NCBI GenBank assembly: GCA_021157665.1
Contig: JAGGWE010000231.1
Span: 1 to 11,502, forward strand
Origin: Sulfurimonas sp.
GTDB taxonomy: Bacteria; Campylobacterota; Campylobacteria; Campylobacterales; Sulfurimonadaceae
Direction: 5' to 3'
DNA length: 11,502 bases
Shown: positions 1-5,270 of the stretch, one piece after another
How positions within the stretch are numbered: position 1 is the first letter of the stretch
Layout: the number at the start of each line of letters is the position of its first letter
The notes under the pieces: model-generated
The model's input: only the letters and a program-made list of their open reading frames with translations
Databases searched by the model: none
Told to the model about the DNA's origin: nothing
Made by a program: the position numbers and the translations under genes

Positions 1-24
1 ATTTTAAACTTTATCCTTAAAAAT

Positions 25-39
25 ATGACAAATTGTCAT
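25..39. promoter_or_regulatory. Operator-like palindrome O1 (ATGACA-N3-TGTCAT)
   Basis: A perfect 6+6 bp inverted repeat with a 3-base AAT spacer lies just upstream of the promoter of the S24 repressor gene. Its centre (32) is 22 bp, about two helical turns, from the centre of the second palindrome (54), so two repressor dimers would sit on the same DNA face. That it is the binding site of the adjacent repressor is inference from position and symmetry. Confidence 0.7.
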
Positions 40-46
40 GAAATCT

Positions 47-75
47 TTGACATAATGTCATATTTAGAATATAAT
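47..75 (+). promoter_or_regulatory. Consensus sigma-70 promoter of the S24 repressor operon
   Basis: TTGACA at 47-52 and TATAAT at 70-75 are separated by exactly 17 bp, a full match to the sigma-70 consensus. That is unusual in Campylobacterota, where -35 boxes are generally weak. Transcription would start near 82, giving a leader of about 25 bases with the Shine-Dalgarno AGGGG at 96-100. The -35 box is covered by operator O2. A 10-base direct repeat (TTTAGAATAT at 63-72 and 75-84) overlaps the -10 region. Confidence 0.8.
48..60. promoter_or_regulatory. Operator-like palindrome O2 (TGACA-N3-TGTCA) over the -35 box
   Basis: A perfect 5+5 bp inverted repeat with a TAA spacer has the same half-site as the palindrome at 25-39. 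Its left half lies inside the -35 hexamer TTGACA (47-52), so protein bound here would block RNA polymerase. I found no further copy of the TGACA-N3-TGTCA pair in the window, consistent with a local, autoregulatory operator. Confidence 0.72.
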
Positions 76-106
76 TTAGAATATTTAATAATAATAGGGG
101 TTAAAA

Positions 107-766
107 ATGAATAGTTTGTCAAAAATAGTAGAAGAGATAAAAAGTATTATCTCTTCTGACTTTAACGGTAGAAAAATATTTGATAAAGATATAGCAGATG
201 TTTTAGGAATTTCACAAATGAATTTTGCAACTATGAAAAAAAGAGATAAAATACCATATGTTGAGCTTTTAGATTTTTGTGCAACTAAATCTATATCTAT
301 AAACTGGATGCTCTATGGACAATCCCCTGAAAGTTTAGTTGAAGCTACAAATAAATTTTTTATGATTAAATATTTTAGTGATATTTCTGCTTCTGCTGGA
401 GGTGGTAGTTATACTGATATAGAAGAGGTTCAAGAGTTAGAGATTCCAGAACAGTTTGTTATGATGTTAGGTGGAGAAAGAGAGTTGAAGCATATAGAAG
501 CTATCAATGTCTCAGGTGATTCTATGGAGCCAACTTTTAGTTATAACGATATAGTATTTATAAATAGAGATAAAACTGATCTTCAAAGAGGTGGGATATT
601 TACTATAAGAACAGAGGCTGGACTTTTTATAAAAAGAGTACAAAAAAGAATAGATGGGAAAGTGGATATAATATCCGACAATAAAGTATATTCAACACAA
701 ACACTTTACCCAAATGAGATAGAAGTTATAGGTAGAGTTGTAAGTAGATTTGGTGATGTTGATTAA
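107..766 (+). CDS. CI/LexA-like repressor, HTH plus S24 self-cleaving peptidase domain
   Basis: This is a 219-residue transcriptional repressor of the phage-CI/S24 type. Residues about 6-71 form the helix-turn-helix domain, ending in the INWMLYG signature of CI-type repressors. Residues about 93-215 are the S24 domain. The expected cleavage site Ala97-Gly98 sits in SASAGGG, the nucleophile Ser139 in GDSMEP, and the general base is Lys176 in FIKRV, so self-cleavage should be possible. In this family RecA-ssDNA or another stress signal triggers cleavage and derepression; which signal acts here is unknown. ATG 107 is chosen because AGGGG (96-100) lies 6 bases upstream. Two palindromes around the -35 box imply autoregulation. 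The gene overlaps the start of the downstream hydrolase gene. No phage genes are nearby, so it looks like a resident regulator rather than a prophage repressor. Confidence 0.88.
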   Translation: MNSLSKIVEEIKSIISSDFNGRKIFDKDIADVLGISQMNFATMKKRDKIPYVELLDFCATKSISINWMLYGQSPESLVEATNKFFMIKYFSDISASAGGGSYTDIEEVQELEIPEQFVMMLGGERELKHIEAINVSGDSMEPTFSYNDIVFINRDKTDLQRGGIFTIRTEAGLFIKRVQKRIDGKVDIISDNKVYSTQTLYPNEIEVIGRVVSRFGDVD

Positions 767-2105
767 AAAAGGATTTTTATTGCAATATATATCTCTTATT
801 TTAATCTCTTTAATATTTTTTGGATGTTCTGCGAAAAAAGATATTGAAATTAAAAAAGTAGTTGAAAAAAACTCTATTGTTATAGAAGATTTAATTAAAA
901 TACCTCAAAACATTGAATATTATACAAAAAAAATTAAAGAAAACAGATTATATAAAATACAAAAAAAATATGAAAAATCTTATTTTAGTATGTGGAATAT
1001 TAAAAAAGCTTCTCAATCATTAGATAATATAAAATGGCCTTTTAAATATTTTAAAGTTGGAAATAGTTATGGTGAAAATTTACTTCCTATAGAGAAAGAA
1101 TTTTTTAATGAGATATATAGAAAATCCAATTTTGATGAATATAATAGCTTAAAGAAAAAAGGATTAATACTAAAATACTCAAATATAAGAGCAATGCCGA
1201 CAGATAAGCCTATTTTAAGAGATCCATCTTTAGCTGGAGAGGGTTTTCCTTTTGATTATCTTCAAAATAGTTCTATTAATGCAAATACACCAATATTTGT
1301 ATCACATTTTTCAAGAGATAAGCAATGGGCATTTATTGTTAGTAGTTTTGCTTTTGGTTGGATAAAAAGTAATGAATTTGTATTTATAGATGATAAACAG
1401 GTCTCTTTATGGCAGGATGCAAAGCAGATTGTTATTATAAAAGAGGGTGTTCCTTTATTTAGTACATTTGGTGAACCATTATTTGACACTAGAATAGGGA
1501 TGATGTTTGCATTAATTGATGAAGATGAAGATAGTTATACTATCTTAACTGTTTCATCATACAAAAATAATGAACCATTGTTTAATAAATCTTTTATTTC
1601 AAAAGAGATAGCTTCAAAAGAGATATTAAAATTAAATTCAAATAATTTAAATAAAATAATTAAAGAGGTGTCAAAAACTAAGTATGGTTGGGGTGGTATT
1701 TATGAACAAAGAGATTGTTCATCAACTATGATGGATTTGTTTAGTCCATTTGGTATATATTTACCAAGGAACTCTTCTCTACAAGCTAATATAGGTAAGG
1801 TTATTGATTTAAGTGTTATGAGTGATAGCAGAAAAACAGAGCTTATAAAAGAAAAAGGGATACCATTTCAAACTCTTTTATATAAAAAAGGTCATATTGT
1901 TTTATATGTTGGTATTTTAAATAATGAAGTTATTATTTATCAAAATGTTTGGGGTATTAAAACAAAAAAAGACAATAAAGAGGGTAGATTTATAGTAGGT
2001 AAGTCAGTTTTTAGCACTTTAAAATTTGGAGATGAACTGAAATATTATGATAAAGACTCAGGACTACTAAAAAATATTATGAGTATGAATATACTTACTA
2101 GATAA
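756..2105 (+). CDS. SH3-domain NlpC/P60 lipoprotein, probable peptidoglycan hydrolase
   Basis: This 449-residue protein resembles the NlpC/P60 enzymes with an N-terminal helical domain, two bacterial SH3 domains and a C-terminal C40 cysteine peptidase that cuts peptide stems of peptidoglycan. Residues 1-24 form a hydrophobic signal ending in IFFGC, a slightly atypical lipobox, so Cys24 is probably lipidated. The SH3 region spans about 136-270 and the peptidase about 295-420. The catalytic Cys321 is in RDCSS and His380 in KKGHIVLYVG. The third polar position appears to be Gln396 in YQNVWG, where many relatives have His. ATG 756 is preferred over TTG 750 and GTG 753, which would only add residues before the signal peptide. 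It overlaps the repressor gene by 11 bases with no strong Shine-Dalgarno, so translational coupling and co-regulation are likely. The function is inferred from the family. Confidence 0.82.
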   Translation: MLIKKGFLLQYISLILISLIFFGCSAKKDIEIKKVVEKNSIVIEDLIKIPQNIEYYTKKIKENRLYKIQKKYEKSYFSMWNIKKASQSLDNIKWPFKYFKVGNSYGENLLPIEKEFFNEIYRKSNFDEYNSLKKKGLILKYSNIRAMPTDKPILRDPSLAGEGFPFDYLQNSSINANTPIFVSHFSRDKQWAFIVSSFAFGWIKSNEFVFIDDKQVSLWQDAKQIVIIKEGVPLFSTFGEPLFDTRIGMMFALIDEDEDSYTILTVSSYKNNEPLFNKSFISKEIASKEILKLNSNNLNKIIKEVSKTKYGWGGIYEQRDCSSTMMDLFSPFGIYLPRNSSLQANIGKVIDLSVMSDSRKTELIKEKGIPFQTLLYKKGHIVLYVGILNNEVIIYQNVWGIKTKKDNKEGRFIVGKSVFSTLKFGDELKYYDKDSGLLKNIMSMNILTR

Positions 2106-2119
2106 AAAGCTAAGCTTTT
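2105..2119. terminator. Small hairpin between convergent genes, possible bidirectional terminator
   Basis: AAAAGC (2105-2110), a TAA loop and GCTTTT (2114-2119) form a 6-bp stem with A/T runs on both sides. It overlaps the stop codons of both convergent genes, which end only 4 bases apart. The stem is short and AT-rich, so termination may be weak. Confidence 0.35.
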
Positions 2120-2415
2120 ATATCTAAAAGTGAGCCTAAAATATCATCTTGAGTTTTAATTACATTTGCATTTAGTGCCACTATATCTTGAGCGATAATT
2201 TGCCTAGGTATCTCTTTTGCTAAATCAGTTTGACTTTTTGTCGAGCCAGTATCTGTTGCTTTAGATAGATTTGCTGTCACAGATTTATCAGTATTATCAA
2301 TTTTTGTATCTGTAGGAATAAAGCCGTCAGTATTTACATTAGCAACATTATTTGCACTTGTATTCATCATTGTTTGATGAGCTTGAATAGATGAAATATT
2401 GTTTGATATATTCAT
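2110..2415 (-). CDS. Miniature flagellar axial protein, FlgC/FlgG-like
   Basis: This 101-residue protein has both conserved ends of the flagellar rod/hook/axial family but almost nothing between them. Residues about 2-33 match the N-terminal D0 helix with the ANNxANxxTxGF motif (SANNVANVNTDGF). Residues about 67-100 match the C-terminal helix (ALNANVIKTQDDILGSLL). The middle is a short Thr/Ser/Asp-rich linker. FlgB and FlgC, the smallest usual family members, are about 130-160 residues, so this one is unusually short. In the family the two end helices form a coiled coil in the rod and the proteins leave through the flagellar export gate. No other flagellar gene is nearby, so its position in the flagellum, if any, is unknown. 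ATG 2415 has a strong Shine-Dalgarno AAGGAGT (2421-2427). Confidence 0.75.
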   Translation of the reverse strand: MNISNNISSIQAHQTMMNTSANNVANVNTDGFIPTDTKIDNTDKSVTANLSKATDTGSTKSQTDLAKEIPRQIIAQDIVALNANVIKTQDDILGSLLDIKA

Positions 2416-2437
2416 GAAATACTCCTTATAATTAACA

Positions 2438-2443
2438 ATTATA
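2438..2443 (-). promoter_or_regulatory. Candidate -10 box of the mini axial protein gene
   Basis: A perfect TATAAT on the minus strand would start transcription near 2431, about 16 bases before ATG 2415 and just ahead of the Shine-Dalgarno. The hexamer 17 bp upstream is TCTTTA, not a good -35. No flagellar sigma-28 or sigma-54 consensus was seen here. Confidence 0.45.
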
Positions 2444-2486
2444 GTCTTATATAACTAAAATAAAGATTATTAGATTTTGAGGGTTC

Positions 2487-2513
2487 GGCATGTGTCAAGA
2501 GTTTGCACATGCC
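2487..2513. terminator. Perfect 8-bp hairpin downstream of dapD
   Basis: GGCATGTG (2487-2494) and CACATGCC (2506-2513) form a GC-richer stem with an 11-base loop, beginning 8 bases beyond the dapD stop codon. In the dapD direction no clear U-run follows, so it is either a non-canonical terminator or a 3'-end stabilising structure. Confidence 0.5.
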
Positions 2514-2520
2514 AATATAA

Positions 2521-3720
2521 TTAGTGTAAATCAGCGTTTAGCTTAATCTCTCTAGTTGAGCGAGAAGCTGTAATCTCACCAGTCATAGAGTTTTGTCTAA
2601 AGTGAAGACCACTAAAGTTAGCTAGTTGTTTACCTTTAAAAACCTCACCAACCATGTTAGCATTTGTATTTACTTCCATAATTTTTTTAAGTTCTGCTGG
2701 ATAAATTCCAACTTTTGTACCCTCTAAAATAGCTAAACCAGCATCAATAATACAAGCATCACCTAGTGGAATACCACAAACAGAATTTGCACCTAAAAGA
2801 GTGTTTTTACCAATAGAGATAGGGTTACCATCAGTTCCACTAAGAACACCAAGAATAGAAGCACCACCACCAACATCAGAACCGTCACCAACGATAGCAG
2901 AAGAGCTAATACGACCTTCAACCATAACTGAACCAGTTGTTCCAGCGTTGAAGTTAATGTAAGATGCACCAGGCATAACTGTTGTTCCAGCTGCTAGTTG
3001 AGCACCAAATCTTACTTTTGAAGTATCTAAAATTCTTGTATTATCAGCAGGGATAATATGTTGTAAAAATCTTGGAAATTTATCAACGAAATCAACATGA
3101 GGGTATTCATTTGCTAATTTTAATTCTATTTCATATTCTCTAAGATAATCTAATTCAATAGGTTGACCATCTGACCATGCAACATTTGGTAAAGCACCAA
3201 ATGCACCATTTAAATTAATTTCTCTTAAATGTACTTTGGCTTGAGAGATTGCATAAAGTTTTAAGTAAGATGCTTCAACACTTTGAAGTGGAGCATCATC
3301 AAAAATAAATGTCACCTTGAACTCATTTTCTAAACTACCATTATTCATAATCTGAGCATAAAGAGCAGATATAACTTGAATATTTTTATGTGCATCACCA
3401 TAAGCTTCTTCTGAGTAAGGAGTAAAAGCAGCTAAACAAGCTCTTAAAAATTCTAAGTTAATGTTACAAACAACTTCACTCTGAGTAAAATCTACTTTTA
3501 CACCTTGTTCTTCTAATGCTCTTATAAAAATTGCAGCACTTCCAAAGTTTTCATCCCAGTTAATTAAAGGGTAAGTAGCTTGAAGAGATTTTTCAGCATT
3601 TAACTGCCCTAAATCTATTCTTGCAATACCAAACGCTAAAGGATCTCTATATCCCTCTGTTGTAGTTTTTATATCTTCTATCAGTGCTTTAAAAGCATCT
3701 GTTGTTTCAATAGTTATCAT
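2521..3720 (-). CDS. dapD: 2,3,4,5-tetrahydropyridine-2,6-dicarboxylate N-succinyltransferase
   Basis: DapD transfers a succinyl group from succinyl-CoA to tetrahydrodipicolinate in the cytosolic succinylase route to meso-diaminopimelate and lysine. The 399-residue protein has an N-terminal region characteristic of the long Campylobacterota form (about 1-150), a middle domain, and a left-handed beta-helix of hexapeptide repeats (about 240-345). The core MVEGRIS (Glu268, expected catalytic by analogy with the mycobacterial enzyme), GDGSDVGGGAS and ISIGKNTLLGANS is highly typical. ATG 3720 is chosen over the in-frame ATG 3759. The extra 13 residues are atypical for the family, and a TATAAT box lies inside that extension, which places the promoter there. 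The Shine-Dalgarno is weak. The product feeds both lysine and the peptidoglycan cross-linking residue. No other dap genes are adjacent. Confidence 0.93.
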   Translation of the reverse strand: MITIETTDAFKALIEDIKTTTEGYRDPLAFGIARIDLGQLNAEKSLQATYPLINWDENFGSAAIFIRALEEQGVKVDFTQSEVVCNINLEFLRACLAAFTPYSEEAYGDAHKNIQVISALYAQIMNNGSLENEFKVTFIFDDAPLQSVEASYLKLYAISQAKVHLREINLNGAFGALPNVAWSDGQPIELDYLREYEIELKLANEYPHVDFVDKFPRFLQHIIPADNTRILDTSKVRFGAQLAAGTTVMPGASYINFNAGTTGSVMVEGRISSSAIVGDGSDVGGGASILGVLSGTDGNPISIGKNTLLGANSVCGIPLGDACIIDAGLAILEGTKVGIYPAELKKIMEVNTNANMVGEVFKGKQLANFSGLHFRQNSMTGEITASRSTREIKLNADLH

Positions 3721-3750
3721 GAATTCTCGCTTAAGTAATTTATTTGTGTA

Positions 3751-3756
3751 ATTATA
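3751..3756 (-). promoter_or_regulatory. Probable -10 box of dapD
   Basis: A perfect TATAAT on the minus strand would start transcription near 3744, giving a leader of about 24 bases to ATG 3720. No good -35 hexamer is present; the upstream DNA is T-rich, as is usual for Campylobacterota promoters. Its position within the longer reading frame supports the internal dapD start. Confidence 0.55.
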
Positions 3757-3783
3757 CATAAAAACTACTAATGAAAATTTATA

Positions 3784-3789
3784 TATACT
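3784..3789 (+). promoter_or_regulatory. Candidate -10 box placing the ankyrin gene start at +1
   Basis: TATACT ends 6 bases before ATG 3796, so the usual +7 start falls on the A of the start codon. No Shine-Dalgarno lies between 3780 and 3795. Together these suggest a leaderless mRNA. Confidence 0.4.
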
Positions 3790-3795
3790 ACGCTT

Positions 3796-4299
3796 ATGAA
3801 TAAATGGTTAGAATTATTAAAAAATAATGATTATATTGGTGTTAAAAAGTATATAAAAGACGGTGCTGATTTGGAAGAGACTAATGATGTTTGTGAATCA
3901 ATCTTGGCATGTGGAATCCGCGCTAGATGTGATTTTGATTTGTTAATGTTACTCATAGAAAATGGTGCTGATATATATGACTTTGATGAAGAGGGTGTAT
4001 CTATTTTTGATATGGCAATTACATATGATAATTTAGAGATGGTGAATTTTATTATCCAAAAAGGTATTAATGTAAACAAAACTATGCGAAGAAGTGGTTT
4101 TACGGCATTGATGGCAGCTGCATGTTATGGCAGAGTAGAGATTACTCAAAAGTTGATAGAGCAAGGGGTTGATAAGTATGCCCTTGATTTTAAAGGTTTT
4201 ACGGCTATAGATTTTGCTAGAAAAATGAATAAAAAATCTGTCTTAAAAATTCTTAACTATGATAAAAACGCACCTAAAAATACAAATTTTGCAAGATAG
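3796..4299 (+). CDS. Ankyrin-repeat protein
   Basis: This is a 167-residue protein made almost wholly of ankyrin repeats. About four units are visible, with helix-pair and loop signatures such as LLIENGADIYDFDEEGVSIFDMAI (split across repeats), NFIIQKGINVN, SGFTALMAAACYGRVEITQKLIEQGVDK and GFTAIDFARKMNKKSVLKIL. There is no signal peptide, so it is probably cytoplasmic. Ankyrin repeats bind other proteins; the partner cannot be read from the sequence. The gene diverges from dapD with 75 bases between the starts and ends flush against the convergent ribbon-helix-helix-like gene, with no terminator visible. ATG 3796 has no Shine-Dalgarno, and a -10-like box sits immediately upstream, so initiation may be leaderless. 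Confidence 0.85.
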   Translation: MNKWLELLKNNDYIGVKKYIKDGADLEETNDVCESILACGIRARCDFDLLMLLIENGADIYDFDEEGVSIFDMAITYDNLEMVNFIIQKGINVNKTMRRSGFTALMAAACYGRVEITQKLIEQGVDKYALDFKGFTAIDFARKMNKKSVLKILNYDKNAPKNTNFAR

Positions 4300-4491
4300 T
4301 TAATGAAAAAACTTACCTTGACTTTTGTTATCTAATGGTTTTCTTTTTTCTTTAGCTAACCACTCTTGAAGTAGGGCTTCAACAACTTTACTTAAGCTCA
4401 TTTTATATCTTTGTCTTGAGTATTTCATAACATCATTCCAAGTTTGTCTATCTATAAGCAAGCTTCTTGTTATTTCATCTTTTGGTTGCAT
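4300..4491 (-). CDS. Small ribbon-helix-helix-like protein
   Basis: This is a 63-residue protein of unassigned function. A short beta-strand-like stretch (ITRSLLID, about 7-14) is followed by a helix (about 16-28) and a second helix (SLSKVVEALLQEWLAKE, about 33-49). That is the order of ribbon-helix-helix (CopG/MetJ-type) DNA-binding proteins, then a basic tail. Such proteins are often antitoxins or plasmid/chromosomal repressors; here this is a fold-level guess. ATG 4491 has AAGG 6 bases upstream, and that site abuts the stop codon of the preceding DUF6166-like gene (11-base gap), so the two are very likely cotranscribed. The 3' end is directly adjacent to the convergent ankyrin gene. Confidence 0.6.
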   Translation of the reverse strand: MQPKDEITRSLLIDRQTWNDVMKYSRQRYKMSLSKVVEALLQEWLAKEKRKPLDNKSQGKFFH

Positions 4492-4502
4492 TTAAAACCT
4501 TT

Positions 4503-5090
4503 TTATGAAGCTTGTAAAAGATGAATAAAATCTTTATAGCTATCTACAATTTTTTGATTTTTCGTGTTTATTGTATAAAATTCAATTGCTTTTTTTCCAA
4601 GCCTTGGAATCTCATCTTTAACAGCCCAAGAACTAACAGTTCCTTCTGGAACTTCTAAAATTTCAGCAAGTTGTTTTTGTGTTATATGAAGTTCTTGACA
4701 AATACTTTTTACTATATTTGTTTTTTTCTTTTTTGATTTTTTTATAGGTTGAGTAACCAAAATTAATTCAGATTCTTCTTTATTCTCATCTAACCATTTA
4801 ATTACATCTCTAGCATTAAGCTTCCAATCTCTTGAATTTAATTGTTTAATTACATCTTGTGTGAATTTTAATACATATTTTGTTGCAGTATCCATATTAC
4901 TTAGTTGGTATAGAATTGAAAAGGCCAATTGCATAGATGCAGGACCGTTATGTCCCCAGTCGAAACCATCTTTTGATTTTGAAAAGATTTCATACCTTAA
5001 TGGAAGTTCAACTTCACCATATGTAACATATCTACTACCAAGCAATGTCTTATGCCCTTTGAATGTGTGATTATTTATATTTAACGCCAT
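4503..5090 (-). CDS. DUF6166-like protein fused to a helix-turn-helix domain
   Basis: This is a 195-residue two-part protein. Residues about 8-102 resemble the DUF6166 family, with the characteristic DGFDWGHNGPASMQLAFSIL block (41-60); its function is unknown. A lysine-rich linker (117-123) leads to a Xre-like helix-turn-helix (about 128-165, ITQKQLAEILEVPEGTVSSW) in which QLAEILEV and EGTVSSW are the two HTH helices. The C-terminal 30 residues form a further helix. The arrangement suggests a DNA-binding regulator that senses or binds something through the DUF6166 part, but this is inference. ATG 5090 has Shine-Dalgarno AAGGG (5096-5100). A 40-residue membrane peptide gene lies 10 bases upstream and an RHH-like gene 11 bases downstream, so the three form an apparent operon. 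Confidence 0.65.
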   Translation of the reverse strand: MALNINNHTFKGHKTLLGSRYVTYGEVELPLRYEIFSKSKDGFDWGHNGPASMQLAFSILYQLSNMDTATKYVLKFTQDVIKQLNSRDWKLNARDVIKWLDENKEESELILVTQPIKKSKKKKTNIVKSICQELHITQKQLAEILEVPEGTVSSWAVKDEIPRLGKKAIEFYTINTKNQKIVDSYKDFIHLLQAS

Positions 5091-5100
5091 TTTAACCCTT

Positions 5101-5223
5101 TTATATTTTAAAAGTGTAATGTTGATTATCCTTTGTTAGCTCTTTTTTGTTAGTAAAAGAACACCTATAAACAACATATATGACAATACTTAGCAACAAT
5201 AGTACCAATAACCAAACTAACAT
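5101..5223 (-). CDS. Putative 40-residue single-pass membrane peptide
   Basis: A short reading frame from ATG 5223 to TAA 5101 has Shine-Dalgarno AAGGA 8 bases upstream. It encodes MLVWLLVLLLLSIVIYVVYR, an obvious transmembrane helix (about 2-19), followed by a polar tail of 20 residues (CSFTNKKELTKDNQHYTFKI). The Shine-Dalgarno, the clean hydrophobic helix ending in a basic and polar tail, and the 10-base spacing to the next gene argue that it is real. I do not recognise a family. It could be a small membrane anchor, a regulatory peptide, or a toxin-like hydrophobic peptide controlled by the two DNA-binding-type proteins downstream; none of these is shown. Confidence 0.55.
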   Translation of the reverse strand: MLVWLLVLLLLSIVIYVVYRCSFTNKKELTKDNQHYTFKI

Positions 5224-5246
5224 AATGATATTCCTTGATTAATATG

Positions 5247-5269
5247 TAGTTATATCGACATATAAACTA
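5247..5269. promoter_or_regulatory. Imperfect palindrome upstream of the membrane-peptide cassette
   Basis: TAGTTATAT (5247-5255) and ATATAAACTA (5260-5269) form an inverted repeat broken by one extra A, around a CGAC centre. It contains the minus-strand -10-like TATAAC (5249-5254) and lies 24 bases before ATG 5223. It could be an operator for one of the cassette's own DNA-binding proteins. Chance palindromes are common in AT-rich DNA. Confidence 0.35.
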
Positions 5270-5270
5270 A

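Noticed and set aside
107..766. Prophage or prophage remnant signalled by a CI-like repressor
   Set aside because: No integrase, Cro, structural, lysis or other phage gene and no attachment-site repeat is seen; the partner gene is a lipoprotein hydrolase of a bacterial housekeeping type.
1262..1489. Minus-strand open frame inside the NlpC/P60 gene
   Set aside because: It is antisense to a well-supported gene, has no Shine-Dalgarno or recognisable protein character, and reflects codon structure of the sense gene.
2416..2486. Flagellar sigma-28 or sigma-54 promoter for the mini axial protein
   Set aside because: Neither the sigma-28 nor the GG/GC sigma-54 consensus is present; only a sigma-70-like TATAAT is seen.
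3721..3759. Longer dapD start adding 13 residues
   Set aside because: The extension contains the TATAAT promoter box and is not typical of the family; the internal ATG starts the conserved region.
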